31,585 bases of DNA from JAFGMQ01 sp036733345 (lineage in GTDB: Bacteria; Desulfobacterota; DSM-4660; Desulfatiglandales; Desulfatiglandaceae), in NCBI GenBank assembly GCA_036733345.1, contig DAINAR010000036.1:1-31585 (forward strand). The letters run 5' to 3'. Below, in pieces: positions 22,926-30,951 of this stretch. The notes under the pieces were generated by a model. That model had not been told where the DNA came from. It did no database searches and saw nothing but the letters and a program-made list of their open reading frames with translations. A program made the position numbers and the translations under genes. Within the stretch, counting starts at the first letter, position 1. The number at the start of each line of letters is the position of its first letter.

Positions 22926-24008
22926 ATGAATATTTTTATATATTATATATTGCCTTTTGTAGTTGTTCTTGGTGTTCTGATATTTTTTCATGAACTGGGG
23001 CATTTCCTCGTCGCTAAATATTTTAATGTAAAAATACTCAAGTTTTCGTTGGGTTTTGGGCCTAAACTTGTGGGGAAGAAAATTGGCGAAACCGATTATC
23101 TGATTTCATTAGTCCCTCTTGGTGGGTATGTAAAGATGCTCGGTGAAAATATCGAAGAGGAAGAAGAACCCCTGACCCCTGAAGAGGAAGCAAGATCATT
23201 TGGTAATCAGCATGTGCTTAAGCGGATTTTTATTGTTGCAGCAGGACCGTTATTCAATCTAATCCTTGCCCTTGTTACTTTTTGCTGCTTTTACATGATT
23301 GCCGGTAATCAGGTTATGGTACCGGAAATAGGAGAGATAAGGCAAAATTCTCCGGCTTTCAATGCCGGGTTTTTGAAAGGCGATATAATAGTCTCGGTAG
23401 GAGACAAAAGAACAGATGCCTGGTCTGATGTAAAGGCAATAATAGAGCATAGCTCAGGAAAAGCCCTGGAGGTCACCGTCAAAAGGCTTGATAGACTTAT
23501 TGTCCTTAATGTCAGACCTGAGCCGGCCAAGGTTAAAAACATATTCGGAGAGGATGTAGAGGCAGCTCTTATCGGTATTGTTGCTTCCGGAAGGCTTGAA
23601 TTCATTGATCTAAGCCCTTTAAGGGCAATCAGAGAGGGTTTTTTTAAAACCTGGGAAGTCACAAAGCTGACCTGTTTGACTATTGTCAAACTCATTCAGC
23701 GGGTCATTCCCATTGAGACCATAGGAGGCCCTATCCTGATTGGCCAGATGACCGGTCACCTGGCAAAAGAAAGCTTTATATCACTGATACCTTTTATGGC
23801 CGTTATAAGTATTAATTTAGGTATCCTGAACCTTCTCCCCATCCCCATTCTGGATGGCGGTCTAATTATTTTCCTGCTTGTTGAACTTATTATCGGCAAA
23901 CCTCTCAGTGTAAAAATGCGTGAAAATGCCCAGAAGGCAGGCCTCATCATACTTATACTCTTAATGGTATTTGTTTTTTATAATGATGTTATAAGATTAA
24001 TGCAGTAA
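22926..24008 (+). CDS. rseP: RIP metalloprotease, site-2 protease (RseP)
   Basis: Membrane zinc protease that cleaves anti-sigma factors and signal-peptide remnants; 360 residues. HELGH is in the first membrane segment (about residues 22-26), followed by the reentrant VPLGGYVKM. One PDZ domain lies around residues 125-200 (SPAFNAGFLKGDIIVSVG). The second catalytic motif NLLPIPILDGG, with the metal-binding aspartate, lies near residue 305. E. coli RseP has two PDZ domains; one is common elsewhere. It sits next to dxr, as in many bacteria. Confidence 0.95.
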   Translation: MNIFIYYILPFVVVLGVLIFFHELGHFLVAKYFNVKILKFSLGFGPKLVGKKIGETDYLISLVPLGGYVKMLGENIEEEEEPLTPEEEARSFGNQHVLKRIFIVAAGPLFNLILALVTFCCFYMIAGNQVMVPEIGEIRQNSPAFNAGFLKGDIIVSVGDKRTDAWSDVKAIIEHSSGKALEVTVKRLDRLIVLNVRPEPAKVKNIFGEDVEAALIGIVASGRLEFIDLSPLRAIREGFFKTWEVTKLTCLTIVKLIQRVIPIETIGGPILIGQMTGHLAKESFISLIPFMAVISINLGILNLLPIPILDGGLIIFLLVELIIGKPLSVKMRENAQKAGLIILILLMVFVFYNDVIRLMQ

Positions 24009-24018
24009 GTATCTGAAG

Positions 24019-24726
24019 ATGATTCTGGCAATAAATACATCCACACTTCAATTCGGACTGGCCCTCCTGGGAGAGGAAGGGGAACTAATATCTGAATTTT
24101 TCATGTCCGAAAAGAAAGGTCATTATGGGAGTCTAATGCCTGCCTTGGACTTCTTATTTTCCAAATCAAAGCTGGATATTAGTGACATAAAGGCCATATC
24201 TGTTTCAAAGGGGCCCGGCAGTTTTACGGGTCTAAGGGTAGGTATTTCTGCTGCAAAGGGTTTATGCCATGCCCTTGGCATACCAGTTATCGGTGTCTCC
24301 AGCCTTGAAGCCCTTGCAAGCCAGATTCTTGAATCATCGCTTCCTGTAACGGCGGTTCTCGATTCAAGGAGAGGAGAGTTTTTTGCAGCCCAATTTGCAT
24401 GGAGTGGCGGTATCCTTTATAGAAAGTCTGATGACGTTTGCTGTAAGCTCGAAAATTTCCCTTCATTCTTTGCAAATACGGGTATATTAATAGGCAATGA
24501 TTACTTGAATCAGGCATCACAGATAAAGGATTGTTTCAGTGACAATATTATATTAGCGCCCGTTCATTGCTGGAGCCTCAGGGCATCATCCATTGGCTTT
24601 ATCGGTTTCAAGAGATTCAGTGTTAATGATTTTGACAATCTGAATGACCTTGAACCAATTTATTTCAGGCCTCCTGACATAAGGACAAATACATTTCCTG
24701 TCGCTTCCGGTTCGTTCCACAAATAA
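24019..24726 (+). CDS. tsaB: tRNA threonylcarbamoyladenosine biosynthesis protein TsaB
   Basis: Partner of TsaD in t6A37 tRNA modification; 235 residues. The ASKHA-fold N-terminus reads ILAINTSTLQFGLAL. The family signature VSKGPGSFTGLRVGISAAKGL lies at about residues 62-82, followed by PVIGVSSLEALA and DSRRGEFFAAQF. It follows rseP by 10 bases. Downstream lie 116 gene-free bases before psd. Confidence 0.93.
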   Translation: MILAINTSTLQFGLALLGEEGELISEFFMSEKKGHYGSLMPALDFLFSKSKLDISDIKAISVSKGPGSFTGLRVGISAAKGLCHALGIPVIGVSSLEALASQILESSLPVTAVLDSRRGEFFAAQFAWSGGILYRKSDDVCCKLENFPSFFANTGILIGNDYLNQASQIKDCFSDNIILAPVHCWSLRASSIGFIGFKRFSVNDFDNLNDLEPIYFRPPDIRTNTFPVASGSFHK

Positions 24727-24842
24727 GGAAAATATGGACGTTGACAAATATATTCAGGAAGATATAATATCGATTTGACTGATTATAATGGTTGAAAGAT
24801 GCATCTTATTATATTTTAAGGATTATTTAATATATTTGAGAT

Positions 24843-25523
24843 ATGAATTTAGAGCGAAGAAAAACAGATGATTCGCGTATTAACAATCAGTGGCCTTTAG
24901 CAAAGGAAGGCTTTTTTTTTCTGTTTCTTGGTATTGTAATTGCTGTGATTTTTCTGTTTCTTGGCTGGCTTTTCCTTTCCGTTTTTACAGGAATTATTAC
25001 TCTTTTCATTATTTTTTTCTTTAGAGATCCCTCCCGGAATAATGAGGCTATGGAAAATGCTGTTTTTACGCCGGCTGACGGAACCATGCTGGAAATTGTT
25101 GATGTCAATGATAATGACAATCCCTTGGGGGAACCGGCAAAAAAAATAAGTATATTTATGTCCATTTTTAATGTTCATGTTAATCGAATCCCGATTTCAG
25201 GGAGGATTAAAAACATAGTATATAATCCAGGCAAGTTTTTTTCGGCCAATCTTGATAAGGCCTCAAGTTATAATGAGAATAACAGGGTTTTTTTGGAAAC
25301 GAGTGATTTTCGCAAGATTGTAGTTATTCAAATCGCGGGTTTGATTGCCAGAAGAATCCTGTGCTGGATCAGAGAGGGAGATCAGGTTGAGGCGGGGCAG
25401 CGTTTCGGTTTGATTCGGTTCGGATCACGGCTGGAGGTTTATCTCCCAGCTAACAGCAAAATAGTTGTCCGACCTGGTCAGAAAGTTAAAGCGGGTGTAA
25501 CAATAATAGGATATCTGCAATGA
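24843..25523 (+). CDS. psd: Phosphatidylserine decarboxylase, short type
   Basis: Pyruvoyl enzyme that converts phosphatidylserine to phosphatidylethanolamine; 226 residues, the short, archaeal-type form. One or two N-terminal membrane segments (about residues 22-62) are followed by FFFRDPSR, TPADG and FMSIFNVHVNR. Self-cleavage should fall between Gly194 and Ser195 in RFGSRLEVYLP, creating the pyruvoyl group on the new alpha chain. The stop overlaps the start of pssA by 4 bases, the usual pairing of these consecutive-pathway genes. Confidence 0.94.
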   Translation: MNLERRKTDDSRINNQWPLAKEGFFFLFLGIVIAVIFLFLGWLFLSVFTGIITLFIIFFFRDPSRNNEAMENAVFTPADGTMLEIVDVNDNDNPLGEPAKKISIFMSIFNVHVNRIPISGRIKNIVYNPGKFFSANLDKASSYNENNRVFLETSDFRKIVVIQIAGLIARRILCWIREGDQVEAGQRFGLIRFGSRLEVYLPANSKIVVRPGQKVKAGVTIIGYLQ

Positions 25524-26296
25524 GATCAAGATCCAAGAAAAGGCAAAGACGTACTGGTATATATGTGCTGCCGAGTCTGTTCACTTCTGCAAGTCTTTTT
25601 GGGGGCTTTTATGCCATAATTGCTGCTATACAGGGCAGATATGAGACAGCAGCTATTGCAATTCTAATGTCGAGCGTTTTTGATGCACTTGACGGTAAAA
25701 TAGCTCGATTCACCCATACATCCAGTCATTTTGGAGCGGAATATGATTCTCTCTGCGACCTTGTTGCGTTTGGAGTAGCTCCGGCAATTCTGGCTTTTCA
25801 ATGGGCATTAGAGCCATTTGGAAGATTAGGCTGGCTGGCGTGTTTTATGTTCGTGATATGTGGCGCTCTGAGACTTGCGCGTTTTAATGTCCAGAGAGAT
25901 TATGTAGGTTCCAGTTATTTTAAGGGACTGCCGGTTCCCGGAGCAGCAAGCCTTATAGCGGCGACGATACTTTTCGCCACAGAGCTGGATATTGGACCTG
26001 GAACCCAAAACATATTAATAATAGCTCTGATGTATGTTTTGTCCTTTTTAATGGTCAGCACAATTAATTATTTGAGTTTTAAAAAATTCGAACTTAAAAA
26101 ACAGCGCCCATTCAATGTCCTGGTATCAATTATTCTGTTTCTCATTGTTATTGCCTATAAACCAAAGATTATGCTTTTTCTTATTCTAGCCGCTTATGTC
26201 GTTTCAGGGCCTTTACTCTCTATATCCAGACATAAGCAGAAGGTATCTGAGGCCAAAAGCCCTCTGGGAGATACTCCGCAAGCTAAGAAAGATTGA
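25520..26296 (+). CDS. pssA: CDP-diacylglycerol-serine O-phosphatidyltransferase
   Basis: Membrane enzyme joining CDP-diacylglycerol and serine, the step before Psd; 258 residues with several helices. The CDP-alcohol phosphotransferase signature DG-x2-AR-x8-G-x3-D-x3-D is fully present, starting at DALDGKIARF and ending at EYDSLCD (about residues 51-77). It is type II, as usual outside enterobacteria. A 4-base overlap with psd and one base before rsmD indicate one operon. Confidence 0.95.
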   Translation: MRSRSKKRQRRTGIYVLPSLFTSASLFGGFYAIIAAIQGRYETAAIAILMSSVFDALDGKIARFTHTSSHFGAEYDSLCDLVAFGVAPAILAFQWALEPFGRLGWLACFMFVICGALRLARFNVQRDYVGSSYFKGLPVPGAASLIAATILFATELDIGPGTQNILIIALMYVLSFLMVSTINYLSFKKFELKKQRPFNVLVSIILFLIVIAYKPKIMLFLILAAYVVSGPLLSISRHKQKVSEAKSPLGDTPQAKKD

Positions 26297-26297
26297 T

Positions 26298-26858
26298 ATG
26301 AGGATTACAGGAGGACAGTCGAAAGGTCGTCTTCTGACATCCTTTAAAGGGATGAATATAAGGCCGACCCCGGATAAGGTAAGGGAGGCCATTTTTAATA
26401 TAATCGGACAGGATCTCTCTGGATTTTATGTCCTTGACCTTTTTGCCGGGACAGGAATCCTGGGTATTGAGGCCTTGAGCAGGGGCGCTAAAAAAGCTGT
26501 TTTTATTGACATCTCCAGGCAGTCAGTAAATATTATTAATAAGAATCTTGAATTATGCATGTTCACGCATTCAGGGGAAGTAGTTAGAAGTAATTTAAGA
26601 AAGGGCATCCCTATAAGTGAATTTTCTGAGAAGATTTTTTTTAATTTAGTTTTTATTGATCCGCCTTACGGAAAAAATTTACTTCCTCTATTGCTTGATG
26701 ATCTATTATTAAAAGGTATTCTTTATCCAGAATCAAGGGTAGTTGCTGAATCATCCAAAATAGAAGTGCTCCCGATCTCCTTTGGGAAGATATCAATGTC
26801 GGATATACGAACATATGGTGATACAAAAATAACAATTTATGAAAATAGGGATAAATAA
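26298..26858 (+). CDS. rsmD: 16S rRNA (guanine966-N2)-methyltransferase RsmD
   Basis: SAM-dependent methyltransferase of the small-subunit rRNA; 186 residues. The N-terminal MRITGGQSKGRLL and RPTPDKVREAIFNII match the family. SAM binding is at VLDLFAGTGILGIEALSRGA, and the catalytic DPPYG motif is near residue 118. A longer in-frame extension into pssA (from 26196) is rejected because the ATG at 26298 gives the conserved start. It overlaps coaD by one base; the rsmD-coaD pair is widespread. Confidence 0.95.
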   Translation: MRITGGQSKGRLLTSFKGMNIRPTPDKVREAIFNIIGQDLSGFYVLDLFAGTGILGIEALSRGAKKAVFIDISRQSVNIINKNLELCMFTHSGEVVRSNLRKGIPISEFSEKIFFNLVFIDPPYGKNLLPLLLDDLLLKGILYPESRVVAESSKIEVLPISFGKISMSDIRTYGDTKITIYENRDK

Positions 26859-27355
26859 TGACTGAAAGAAAGGTGATTTATCCGGGTTTTTTTGATCCGA
26901 TAACAAACGGGCATTTAAGTATTCTGCACAGGGCATTAGAAATATTTGATAAAGTTATAGTTGCTATTCTGGTAAATCCACATAAGGTCCCCCTTTTTCC
27001 AGTTGAAGAAAGAATTGACATGATTAATAAGTCTGTTAACAGCGGAGCAAATATTGAAATAGATACCTTCGGTGGATTATTGGTGGATTACGCAGTTAAA
27101 AGAAATGTAAATGTTGTTGTAAGAGGTCTGCGTGCTCTCTCCGACTTTGAATATGAGTTTCAAATGTCTCTAATGAACCGAAAACTTAATCGCAACGTTC
27201 AGTCAATTTTTTTAATGACAGACTACAAATGGTTTTATACAAGTTCAACCATAATAAAGGAGGCAGCAAGCTTTGGAGGAGATGTAAGCGGTCTTGTTCC
27301 AGATATAGTAAATATAAAATTGAAAGAAAAATTCGGATATTCAAAAAATGCTTGA
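26858..27355 (+). CDS. coaD: Phosphopantetheine adenylyltransferase
   Basis: Penultimate step of coenzyme A synthesis: makes dephospho-CoA from ATP and 4'-phosphopantetheine; 165 residues, the usual length. The nucleotidyltransferase TNGH motif is present (residues 16-19), as are the Lys in NPHKVP, the RGLRALSDFEYEFQMSLMNR block and YTSSTIIKE near the C-terminus. Odd point: the usual PG(S/T)FDP reads PGFFDP here, replacing the conserved hydroxyl residue (Thr10 in E. coli) with Phe. The frame is otherwise intact. The promoter of ihfA overlaps its stop codon. Confidence 0.94.
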   Translation: MTERKVIYPGFFDPITNGHLSILHRALEIFDKVIVAILVNPHKVPLFPVEERIDMINKSVNSGANIEIDTFGGLLVDYAVKRNVNVVVRGLRALSDFEYEFQMSLMNRKLNRNVQSIFLMTDYKWFYTSSTIIKEAASFGGDVSGLVPDIVNIKLKEKFGYSKNA

Positions 27356-27380
27356 CACCTCTTCTGGCTTAAGCCATATT
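27352..27380 (+). promoter_or_regulatory. Promoter of ihfA with a palindrome in the spacer
   Basis: TTGACA (27352-27357), 17 bases, CATATT (27375-27380), with the start of transcription expected near 27387 and the ihfA start codon at 27448. The spacer and the first bases of the -10 hold a perfect 12-bp palindrome, TGGCTTAAGCCA (27365-27376), placed where a repressor would block polymerase. Confidence 0.5.
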
Positions 27381-27447
27381 CTTTATTAAAGAAATTGGAA
27401 TCTAAACGATTATTTTCATAACGAGTTGATGATTAGGAGGAGTGATA

Positions 27448-27741
27448 GTGGCCCTGACCAAAGAAAAGATTATCAATAATATTTATGATCAAGTTGGGCT
27501 GAGTAAAAACCAATCCCGGATTGTCATTGAAAGGCTTTTTGAGATTATCAAGTCATGCCTTGAAAGCGAAGAAGATCTTCTTATCAGCGGTTTCGGCAAA
27601 TTCATTGTAAAGAAAAAGTCAGCCAGGAGAGGAAGAAATCCGCAGACTACAGAAGACCTTCAATTGAGAGCGAGGAAGGTGGTGGTATTCAAAACTTCCG
27701 GTGTCCTTAGAAATAAATTGAACAAGGCTTCTAAAGACTGA
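27448..27741 (+). CDS. ihfA: Integration host factor / HU-family DNA-bending protein, alpha-like
   Basis: DNA-bending nucleoid protein of 97 residues. It starts MALTKEKIINNIYDQ and carries LLISGFGKFIVKKKSARRGRNPQTTEDLQL: the G-F-G-x-F core and the RxGRNPxT arm that inserts its proline into the minor groove. The end ARKVVVFKTSGVLRNKLN also fits IHF-alpha more than HU. The start is GTG at 27448, with AGGAGG 7 bases upstream; a GTG at 27442 is too close to that site. IHF bends DNA at sigma-54 promoters, relevant to the regulator at 1-1398. The 3' end overlaps the convergent rlpA gene by 11 bases. Confidence 0.9.
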   Translation: MALTKEKIINNIYDQVGLSKNQSRIVIERLFEIIKSCLESEEDLLISGFGKFIVKKKSARRGRNPQTTEDLQLRARKVVVFKTSGVLRNKLNKASKD

Positions 27742-28510
27742 CAGTAAAAGCCTCTTCAAAGCCCATATCTTTTAGTATTTTTTCGATTTCTATAGCTTTG
27801 GCCAGAGTCTCTGATTTTGATACACGAAGTCTGTAAACAGTTCCAATTGACTTGTCATCATAGAGTTCTATTTCAACATAATCGAAAATAACCTTTAGGC
27901 GATCGGCAAGCCTGAGGGCGTTATTTTTGTATTTAAAGGCCCCTACCTGGACAGTAAATTCGCCGCTTTTCAAATCATTTACTTTTATGACAGGTTTTAG
28001 TCCCTCAGGTGATTCCAGTTTGCTTACTTCTTTGCCAAGGGCCACTATTTTTACATCAATGACTCCAGGATCTATTAAATCAATTTCTTTTGCAGCGGCA
28101 TATGAGAGATCAATATGCCTGCCTTTCACAAAAGGCCCTCTATCATTTATTTTTACAATGGTTATTTTGTTATTGGAAAGGTTTTGAATACTGACATGTG
28201 TGCCCAATGGAAGTGTCCTGTGTGCTGCGCTTTTTTTATGCATATCAAAAATCTCACCACTGGCGGTAGGTCGTCCGTGGAATTTTTGACCATACCAGGA
28301 TGCCTTTCCGGTCTGCACAAAACCTTCTGAATCAGATAAAGGATAATATGTTTCTCCATTGACCACATAAGGACGAATTTTTGGTTTTACAGGCAGAATA
28401 ATGTATTTTGAGACTGGCTGTTCAATTGTTTTGACATACTGTAAGTTTTCTGAACATGAAGAGAGGAGAGAAAATAAAAGGATAAGAGTTATTAAGAAGA
28501 GTTTATTCAT
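27731..28510 (-). CDS. rlpA: RlpA-family septal lipoprotein (lytic transglycosylase-like) with SPOR domain
   Basis: Envelope lipoprotein of 259 residues. A lipobox, LLSSC, ends the signal peptide (Cys at about residue 19). A double-psi beta-barrel follows: GKASWYGQKFHGRPTASGE, HRTLPLGTHVSI, KINDRGPFVKGRHIDLSYAAA, containing the Asp and His of RlpA lytic transglycosylases. A C-terminal SPOR domain (FTVQVGAFKYKNNALRLADRL) would bind denuded septal peptidoglycan. The ATG at 28510 has a weak ribosome site. It converges on ihfA with an 11-base overlap. Confidence 0.92.
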   Translation of the reverse strand: MNKLFLITLILLFSLLSSCSENLQYVKTIEQPVSKYIILPVKPKIRPYVVNGETYYPLSDSEGFVQTGKASWYGQKFHGRPTASGEIFDMHKKSAAHRTLPLGTHVSIQNLSNNKITIVKINDRGPFVKGRHIDLSYAAAKEIDLIDPGVIDVKIVALGKEVSKLESPEGLKPVIKVNDLKSGEFTVQVGAFKYKNNALRLADRLKVIFDYVEIELYDDKSIGTVYRLRVSKSETLAKAIEIEKILKDMGFEEAFTVSL

Positions 28511-28897
28511 TGAAAGATCTCTGGCTTATTATTGTTCAAGATTTTTTTAACAAATCGATTTTTTGTTCTATTGCCAGAATTGTCAACAAAATAATATGCT
28601 TTCGCATGTTATTATCAGGATTATTTTTTTTGCAAAATGTTGGATAGGTTCAATATCATCTGATTTTTAAATCCTCATACAAACTCAATGATATAAATTC
28701 ATTTGAAAGACGTGAAAGGGGGTGGTTAGAATGCCTGCCTGTAGTTTCGTTTTTTCTTGACATGGAATTCAATTTTTTTTAGATTCCTTTGATTGTATTA
28801 TACAGTAACTGCAACTTAAATCAGGATGTGGTTATACGTGTCAGGAGTCCAAGTTCCATAATCTTATAACTATATCAATTATTGAAAGGTGTAACTT
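28511..28897. promoter_or_regulatory. Divergent control region between rlpA and the SDR gene
   Basis: Gene-free stretch of 387 bases. It carries a rightward sigma-70-type promoter: TTGACA (28757-28762), 17 bases, TAGATT (28780-28785). Just upstream, at 28731-28760, is a nine-codon frame (MPACSFVFS) behind a very strong ribosome site (AAAGGGGGTGG). No hairpin terminator or sigma-54 element was found. Confidence 0.45.
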
Positions 28898-29650
28898 ATG
28901 AAACTCAAAGATAAAACCGCTTTAGTTACAGGTAGCAGCCGTGGTGTCGGAAGAGCTGTAGCACTCGGCTATGCAAAGGAAGGTGCCAATTTAATTGTAA
29001 ACTATACTTCCAATGAAAAAGCCGCCAATGAGGTTGTTGACCTGATTCAATCAATGGGCAGTAAGGCAGTGGCTGTAAAAGCAGACGTGGCCTTGAAGAA
29101 AGATGCTGAAAAACTTGTTGATGCGGCTATTGATAATTTTGGAAAGATTGATATCCTTGTTAATAACGCCGGCTTCACTCGACCAGCCCTGATGCTTAAT
29201 ATGACAGAAGATCAATGGGATCAGGTTGTTGATATTCATATGAAGGGGGCATTTCTTTGCTCGCAGGCCGCTGCCATTAAAATGAAGGAGCAGAAGAGCG
29301 GCAAAATAATAAATGTTACTTCGGTTGCAGGCCTTGTGGGTACTGTAGGCCAGATCAACTACAGCGCAGCAAAAGGCGGGCTCCTCAGTATGACAAAATC
29401 CATAGCCCGTGAACTTGCACGATATAATATCTGCGCTAACGTAATATCTCTTGGCATTGTTGCAACTGATATGACTGAAAAAATTAGGACTGATGAGAAG
29501 CTCCAGGAAATTTACATGAACCGCATACTCCTGAAGCGTTTCGCAGAACCCGAAGATATCTCCCCCGCATTTGTGTTTTTTGGTTCGGATGACAGTAACT
29601 ACATAACCGGTCAACTCCTGTGCGTTGATGGGGGTTACGGTATGATTTAG
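28898..29650 (+). CDS. Short-chain dehydrogenase/reductase, FabG-like
   Basis: NAD(P)-dependent SDR oxidoreductase of 250 residues. Cofactor motif TGSSRGVG at about 11-18, NNAG at about 89-92, the catalytic Ser in NVTSVAG near 142, and YSAAKGG with the Tyr/Lys pair at about 154 and 158. It ends CVDGGYGMI. FabG (3-oxoacyl reductase) is the closest common relative. Its place directly before had and oah suggests a hydroxyacyl-CoA dehydrogenase in ring or side-chain degradation instead, which is inference. GAAAGGTG lies 6 bases before the ATG. A promoter at 28757 probably serves it, and perhaps the two genes after it. Confidence 0.88.
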   Translation: MKLKDKTALVTGSSRGVGRAVALGYAKEGANLIVNYTSNEKAANEVVDLIQSMGSKAVAVKADVALKKDAEKLVDAAIDNFGKIDILVNNAGFTRPALMLNMTEDQWDQVVDIHMKGAFLCSQAAAIKMKEQKSGKIINVTSVAGLVGTVGQINYSAAKGGLLSMTKSIARELARYNICANVISLGIVATDMTEKIRTDEKLQEIYMNRILLKRFAEPEDISPAFVFFGSDDSNYITGQLLCVDGGYGMI

Positions 29651-29773
29651 ATGGAAATAATAGTTGAAAAGTGAATAGGTTGATTATTAAAGACCTTGCA
29701 GATTTCAACTAATGAGCCATATAAATGACTCAACCACTCAACGATTTAACAAAATGAAGAAATGGAGGTAAAA

Positions 29774-30877
29774 ATGGCAATACCTGATAAGATTAAAACC
29801 TGGCAGATGGTTCAACCAACTTCAATGAATAAAGAGACCAAAGAGATAATACCGGGGAAGCTGGAAAAAACGGAAATACCCGTTCCCGAACTGGGGCCTG
29901 GAGAGGTTCTGGTGGAGGTCGCGGGTTGTGGTGTTTGTCACACAGATCTGGGTTACTTTTATGATATGGTGCCTACCGTATCAAAACCTCCCCTCACTTT
30001 AGGACATGAAATTGCGGGAACAGTTGTTGCCGGAGATGAAAAGTGGATCGGCAAAGAGGTGATTATCCCGGCGGTTATGCCATGTCGTCAGTGCATGCTT
30101 TGCAAAACCGGACGTGGCAACAGGTGCCTTGCTCAGAAGATGCCTGGGAACAGCATTGGATTATATGGCGGTTTTTCAAGCCATATACCTGTCCCGAGCA
30201 TTGATCTTTGCGAGATTAAAGATCGAGGAAATATTCCTCTTTCTCACCTTGCAGTTATTGCCGACGCGGCTACTACCCCGTATCAGGCTGCCAAGAGGGC
30301 GGATTTGCAGCCTGGAGATAATGTGATTGTAATAGGAGTTACCGGCGGTGTCGGGCAATATGTAGCCCAAACAGCCAAGGCTCTCGGGGCCAAAACTGTG
30401 ATAGGGATTGCAAGAAATCAGGAAAAGCTTGACAGGGCACTTCAGTTTGGTACCGATTTTGTCATCAATTCCACCAATAAAGATGTCAAGGAAATTTCGA
30501 ATGAATTCAGGGGCATCTGTAAGGCACAGGGCCTTCCCAATACCGGCTGGAAGATCTTTGAGGTAACCGGCGTTAAGGCTGGACAGGAAATGGCATTAAG
30601 CCTGCTCGGCTTTACAGGAAAACTGATTGTTGTTGGATTCGGAATGGGAAAGACGGAATATGCCATTGGTCGTCTCATGGCCTTTGACGCTGAGGTTATT
30701 GGTACCTGGGGATGTCTGCCTGAGTATTATCCGATAGTCCTTGATATGGTGCTGAACGGAAAGATAAATATTGAAGAGTTTGTGGAAACCAGGCCGATGA
30801 GTACTATTGCAGAGACATTTGCCGAGGCCCACAAGACTCCGCCGATGAAAAGGATTGTCCTTGAACCGGATTTTTAA
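29774..30877 (+). CDS. had: 6-hydroxycyclohex-1-ene-1-carbonyl-CoA dehydrogenase
   Basis: Zinc-containing medium-chain alcohol dehydrogenase, 367 residues. In the benzoyl-CoA pathway it oxidises 6-hydroxycyclohex-1-ene-1-carbonyl-CoA to the 6-oxo compound with NAD (called BamQ in Geobacter and Syntrophus). Catalytic zinc residues: GCGVCHTD and GHEIAG near residues 45-80. Structural zinc cysteines: PCRQCMLCKTGRGNRC. Rossmann motif: VTGGVGQYVAQ. GGAGG at 29764-29768 lies 5 bases before the ATG at 29774; an in-frame ATG at 29762 overlaps that site and is rejected. The oah gene follows after 74 bases, and this pairing makes the assignment firm. Confidence 0.9.
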   Translation: MAIPDKIKTWQMVQPTSMNKETKEIIPGKLEKTEIPVPELGPGEVLVEVAGCGVCHTDLGYFYDMVPTVSKPPLTLGHEIAGTVVAGDEKWIGKEVIIPAVMPCRQCMLCKTGRGNRCLAQKMPGNSIGLYGGFSSHIPVPSIDLCEIKDRGNIPLSHLAVIADAATTPYQAAKRADLQPGDNVIVIGVTGGVGQYVAQTAKALGAKTVIGIARNQEKLDRALQFGTDFVINSTNKDVKEISNEFRGICKAQGLPNTGWKIFEVTGVKAGQEMALSLLGFTGKLIVVGFGMGKTEYAIGRLMAFDAEVIGTWGCLPEYYPIVLDMVLNGKINIEEFVETRPMSTIAETFAEAHKTPPMKRIVLEPDF

Positions 30878-30951
30878 TAAAGACTTGTTTTTTTAGGTAA
30901 GATTAGATAATAAATTTTAACTAAATTCAATATTATGAAGGAGGAAATGTT

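Noticed and set aside
26196..26297. Longer N-terminus for rsmD
   Set aside because: The extension overlaps the coding end of pssA, does not resemble the family, and the ATG at 26298 gives the conserved start.
28731..28808. Selenocysteine read-through of the nine-codon frame
   Set aside because: Reading through the TGA gives only a short, low-complexity tail, and no selenocysteine insertion hairpin is evident after the codon.
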